Shown here in pieces: positions 61,740 to 64,000 of a stretch of 64,000 nucleotides of DNA. Position 1 is the stretch's first letter. Each line of letters opens with the position of its first letter. This DNA comes from CAVYPR01 sp052145775 (lineage in GTDB: Bacteria; Actinomycetota; Acidimicrobiia; Acidimicrobiales; RAAP-2): positions 1 to 64,000 of the forward strand of contig JBKQNY010000007.1 in NCBI GenBank assembly GCA_052145775.1, given 5' to 3'. The translations under genes were made by a program, and so were the position numbers. The notes beneath the pieces were generated by a model. It was not told the DNA's origin and did not search any database. It saw nothing but the letters and a program-made list of their open reading frames with translations.

Positions 61740-61759
61740 GGGCGCCGCGCCCGGCGCCC
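61740..61759 (+). repeat. GC-rich hairpin in the leader of the Gfo/Idh/MocA gene
   Basis: 7-base arms GGGCGCC and GGCGCCC with a 6-base loop, between a TATCGT -10-like hexamer (61712-61717) and the ATG at 61826. It may be chance in such GC-rich sequence, or a stop for the VOC transcript. Confidence 0.3.
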
Positions 61760-61825
61760 GAGGGGCAGACCGGGTGCGGCACGCCCGACCGCCCGACGGC
61801 CCGTCGAGGATGGGGGAACGAGCGC

Positions 61826-62929
61826 ATGGAACGGGTCCGACTGGGAGTCCTGGGGGCGGGCAACATCGCCGAGCTGAACGTGGCCGGCTACCTGACCCAC
61901 CCCGACTGCGACGTGCTGGCGGTGTGCGACCTCGACGCCGACGTGGCCAAGGAGGCGGCCGAGCGGTGGGGGGTGCCGCGGGTCTACACCGACCCCGAGC
62001 AGCTCTTCGCCGATCCCGACATCGACGCGTTGGAGGTGCTGACGCCGACCCACACCCACCACCGGCTGGTGCTCGACGCGCTCTCGGCGGGCAAGCATGT
62101 CTCGGTCCAGAAGCCGGTGGCCAACTCGGTCGACGAGGCGGTCGAGATGGAGCGTGCCGCCGCCGACGCCGGGCTCACCTTTCGCATCAGCGAGTGCTTC
62201 GTCCACTACCCGCCGCTGGAGCTGGCCAAGGAGCTGATCTCCGAGGGCGCCATCGGCCGGCCCACCGCCCTGCGGATCAAGACCGTGGTGGGGCAGACCG
62301 ACTCGGCCTTCCAGGCCAACCTGCGGCCCGAGGGCTACGGCTGGCGGCTGGACACGCGCAGCCCCGGCGGCCACCTCTTCGACGACATGGTCCACAAGTA
62401 CGCCATGGCGCTGTGGCTCGTCGACCAGGACATCGTCTCCGTCCAGTCGGTGGTGCGCCGCAGGGACCTGTTCTTCGAGCCCTGCGAGGCGATCTTCGAG
62501 TACGAGGACCCCGCCCTGCTGGGCACCATGGAGGTCGCCTACGCGCCCCAGATGTACCTGCGGTCCCGCTACTACGGGGCCGACGAGTTCTTCGAGGTCC
62601 AGGGGGACGAGGGGTTCGTCTGGGTCACCCGCGCCACCGGCGAGATGCTGGACCTCCCCCCCGTCGTCCTCTACCGCGGCAAGGACAACGAGTGCACCAC
62701 CACCGAGTTCACCGACATCGACGCCGACTGGAAGAGCGGCTTCGTCCGCTCGTCGGCCCACTTCGTCGACTCGTTGCTGGCCGGCACCCCGGCCGACATG
62801 TCGCCGGCGTCGGCCATCAAGGTCCTCCAGCTCTGCTTCGCCGTCTACGCTGCCTCGGACCAGCGCCGCCCGGTCGACCCGGCCTCCATCACCGGGTCGG
62901 TCTCTCCCGAGGGCTGGGCCGACTGGTAG
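61826..62929 (+). CDS. Gfo/Idh/MocA-family oxidoreductase
   Basis: 367 aa. Rossmann start VRLGVLGAGNIAELNVAGYLTHPDCDVLAVCDLD, then LTPTHTHHRLVLDALSAGKHVSVQKPVANS with the EKP-like QKP motif (Lys contacts the nicotinamide), then the C-terminal sheet with GGHLFDDMVHKYAMALWL (Asp/His catalytic region). It oxidises a sugar, inositol or other polyol with NAD(P). GGGGGAACG precedes the ATG. The change of the usual EKP to QKP is noted. Confidence 0.9.
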   Translation: MERVRLGVLGAGNIAELNVAGYLTHPDCDVLAVCDLDADVAKEAAERWGVPRVYTDPEQLFADPDIDALEVLTPTHTHHRLVLDALSAGKHVSVQKPVANSVDEAVEMERAAADAGLTFRISECFVHYPPLELAKELISEGAIGRPTALRIKTVVGQTDSAFQANLRPEGYGWRLDTRSPGGHLFDDMVHKYAMALWLVDQDIVSVQSVVRRRDLFFEPCEAIFEYEDPALLGTMEVAYAPQMYLRSRYYGADEFFEVQGDEGFVWVTRATGEMLDLPPVVLYRGKDNECTTTEFTDIDADWKSGFVRSSAHFVDSLLAGTPADMSPASAIKVLQLCFAVYAASDQRRPVDPASITGSVSPEGWADW

Positions 62930-62944
62930 GAGGGGCGCCGCCGC

Positions 62945-63763
62945 TCACAGGCTGGCGTAGAACCCGATGAGGGCGTCGGCCACCTGGTCGGCGTGGGTGA
63001 GGAACCCGAGGTGGCCGGCCCCGGCCACCTCCACGTAGCGGGCCCCGGGGATCGTCTCGGCCGCCGCCCTGGCCTTCTTCGGGGGGGAGTCCACGTCGTG
63101 CTGGAAGGCCACGATGAGGCAGGGCACGGTGAACGAGGGCCAGGCCCTGGTGCGGGCGGGGTCGGTCGACCAGGCCAGGCACGCCTCGTACTGCCCCAGC
63201 CGTCCGGGGTTCGGCCACGGGGGCAGGTCGGCGATGAGGGCCAGCCAGGTCGAGACCACCCCGTCGTCCTGGATGTCAGCGATGGGCAGGTAGCGGATGG
63301 TCTCGGTGGCGTAGTAGAGGCGGGGCAGGTCGGGGTAGTCGCGCGACAGGTCGCGCTCGACCGTGGTGATCGCCTTCTCCCAGGCCGTCGGGGCGTTGGC
63401 CGAGCCCATCAGGGCGGCGCCCAGCACCCGGTCGGGGTGGTGCTCGACCAGGGTCTCGACGATCCAGCCCCCCATCGAGTGGCCGGCGAGGCGCACCGGG
63501 CCGGCGATGCCCAAGTGGTCGAGGAGGTCGAGGGCGTCGCCGGCCATCTGTTCGACCGAGTAGGGGCCCTCGGGCGACGACGAGGGCTCCACGCCACGGT
63601 TGTCGAAGGTGATCACCTGGTAGCCGGCGGCCACCAGCCGCGGCCCGAGACGCGTCTGCCACGCCGCGGCCGGCTGCCCGCACCCGGCCACCAGCACCAG
63701 CGGCTCGCCGTCCCCGGCCACCTCGTAGGCGATGGTCGCCCCGTCCAACTCGACTGCCTGCAC
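62945..63763 (-). CDS. Alpha/beta hydrolase
   Basis: 272 aa. LVLVAGCGQPAAAWQTRLGPRL, the strand ITFDNRGVEPS, nucleophile elbow AGHSMGGWIVE (Ser), DVDSPPKKARA with the catalytic Asp and AGAGHLGFLTHAD with the His. It resembles 3-oxoadipate enol-lactonase/meta-cleavage hydrolase-like enzymes; substrate unknown. Two GTGs in a row (63766, 63763) follow AGGAGG; the second has the better spacing. An ATG at 63823 overlapping the upstream stop as ATGA is an alternative and would add 20 residues. Confidence 0.88.
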   Translation of the reverse strand: MQAVELDGATIAYEVAGDGEPLVLVAGCGQPAAAWQTRLGPRLVAAGYQVITFDNRGVEPSSSPEGPYSVEQMAGDALDLLDHLGIAGPVRLAGHSMGGWIVETLVEHHPDRVLGAALMGSANAPTAWEKAITTVERDLSRDYPDLPRLYYATETIRYLPIADIQDDGVVSTWLALIADLPPWPNPGRLGQYEACLAWSTDPARTRAWPSFTVPCLIVAFQHDVDSPPKKARAAAETIPGARYVEVAGAGHLGFLTHADQVADALIGFYASL

Positions 63764-63819
63764 CACACCCTCCTCTCGACGGCCGCCTCCGACGGCGGGT
63801 CCGCGCCCCGGCGCCCGGC

Positions 63820-64000
63820 TCATCCCGACAGGATCGAGGCGAGCAGCGCCGGGTCGATGTTGCGCCCGGTCACCACCACGACCGTGGGGCCGCCCCCCGC
63901 CGCCACCCGGCCACCGCGCCGGGCCGCCACCGCGGCGGCGCCCGCCCCCTCGGCCACCAGCCCCACTTCGGTGGCGAGGAACCTCACCGAGGCCACCAGC
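63820..64000 (-). CDS. Threonine/serine dehydratase-like PLP enzyme, C-terminal 59 residues
   Basis: Cut by the window edge. The visible end reads LVASVRFLATEVGLVAEGAG, then AAAVAARRGGRVAAGGGPTVVVVTGRNIDPALLASILSG and a stop. The GLVAEGAGAAAVAA helix and the VVVVTGRNIDP strand are the C-terminal part of the fold type II PLP catalytic domain, as in threonine ammonia-lyase or serine racemase. Its stop overlaps a possible start of the downstream hydrolase. Confidence 0.75.
   Translation of the reverse strand, partial: LVASVRFLATEVGLVAEGAGAAAVAARRGGRVAAGGGPTVVVVTGRNIDPALLASILSG

Noticed and set aside
63764..63823. Start of the alpha/beta hydrolase at the ATG overlapping the upstream stop
   Set aside because: Tempting because ATGA overlaps are common here, but the AGGAGG in front of the GTG pair and the family start favour 63763; kept as an alternative.

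Overview
The window is very GC-rich, with almost no A/T outside promoters and frequent GTG starts. It carries actinobacterial hallmarks: a PASTA-domain Ser/Thr kinase, an eukaryote-like (type 2) isoleucyl-tRNA synthetase, DUF3052, DUF2505, a PIG-L/mycothiol-type deacetylase, LLM flavin enzymes and a secreted protein ending in the GYWLVGxDGGVFAFG repeat that is abundant in Acidimicrobiia. I infer an Acidimicrobiia-like actinobacterium. This is chromosomal sequence: I see no tRNA, rRNA, CRISPR array, phage gene or insertion sequence.

Layout. 0-8.3 kb (minus strand): housekeeping block with a cut SDR, a small Cys-rich protein, a PASTA kinase, ligA, mnmA, a cysteine desulfurase and an aldehyde dehydrogenase; the desulfurase probably feeds sulfur to MnmA. 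8.3-16.7 kb: sirtuin, a 43-aa membrane protein, a YceI protein divergent from a MarR regulator with an operator inside the promoter, ileS (TTG start), HAD phosphatase, glutathione peroxidase, quinone oxidoreductase and a SnoaL-fold protein. 16.7-20.6 kb: LLM oxidoreductase divergent from an FMN alpha-hydroxy acid oxidase and an acyl-CoA ligase. 20.6-27.2 kb: less GC-rich part with a 1154-aa secreted repeat protein and small conserved genes.

27.3-36.2 kb is the most interesting segment. A five-gene minus operon (acyl-CoA dehydrogenase, alpha-methylacyl-CoA racemase-like protein, two MaoC-type hydratase subunits, second acyl-CoA dehydrogenase) looks like the heteromeric beta-oxidation module used on steroid side chains. 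An MFS exporter separates it from a plus operon of an HMG-CoA-synthase-like/DUF35 fusion, which lacks the catalytic cysteine, and an SCP2-type thiolase. Two copies of one palindrome sit in front of these transcription units. At 57.8-59.8 kb, an SDR divergent from a close IpdC relative adds the steroid ring C/D pathway, with acyl-CoA ligases, a CoA transferase and SDRs around.

36.2-43.3 kb reads as amine (putrescine-type) catabolism: alanine dehydrogenase, aminoaldehyde dehydrogenase, Lrp/AsnC regulator, omega-amine:pyruvate aminotransferase and FAD amine oxidoreductase. 43.3-64 kb is mixed: DUF2505 protein, SDRs, an ABC-2 exporter, a Tat-exported GH27-like glycosidase, an NCS1 permease, methyltransferase, questin-oxidase-like protein, LLM enzyme, CoA transferase, VOC protein, Gfo/Idh/MocA oxidoreductase, alpha/beta hydrolase and the end of a Thr dehydratase-like gene.

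Across the window at least 13 genes have a TANNNT hexamer 6-8 nt before the start codon, the signature of leaderless mRNAs; this was used to choose several starts. Genes inside operons are often joined by 4-base GTGA/ATGA overlaps.
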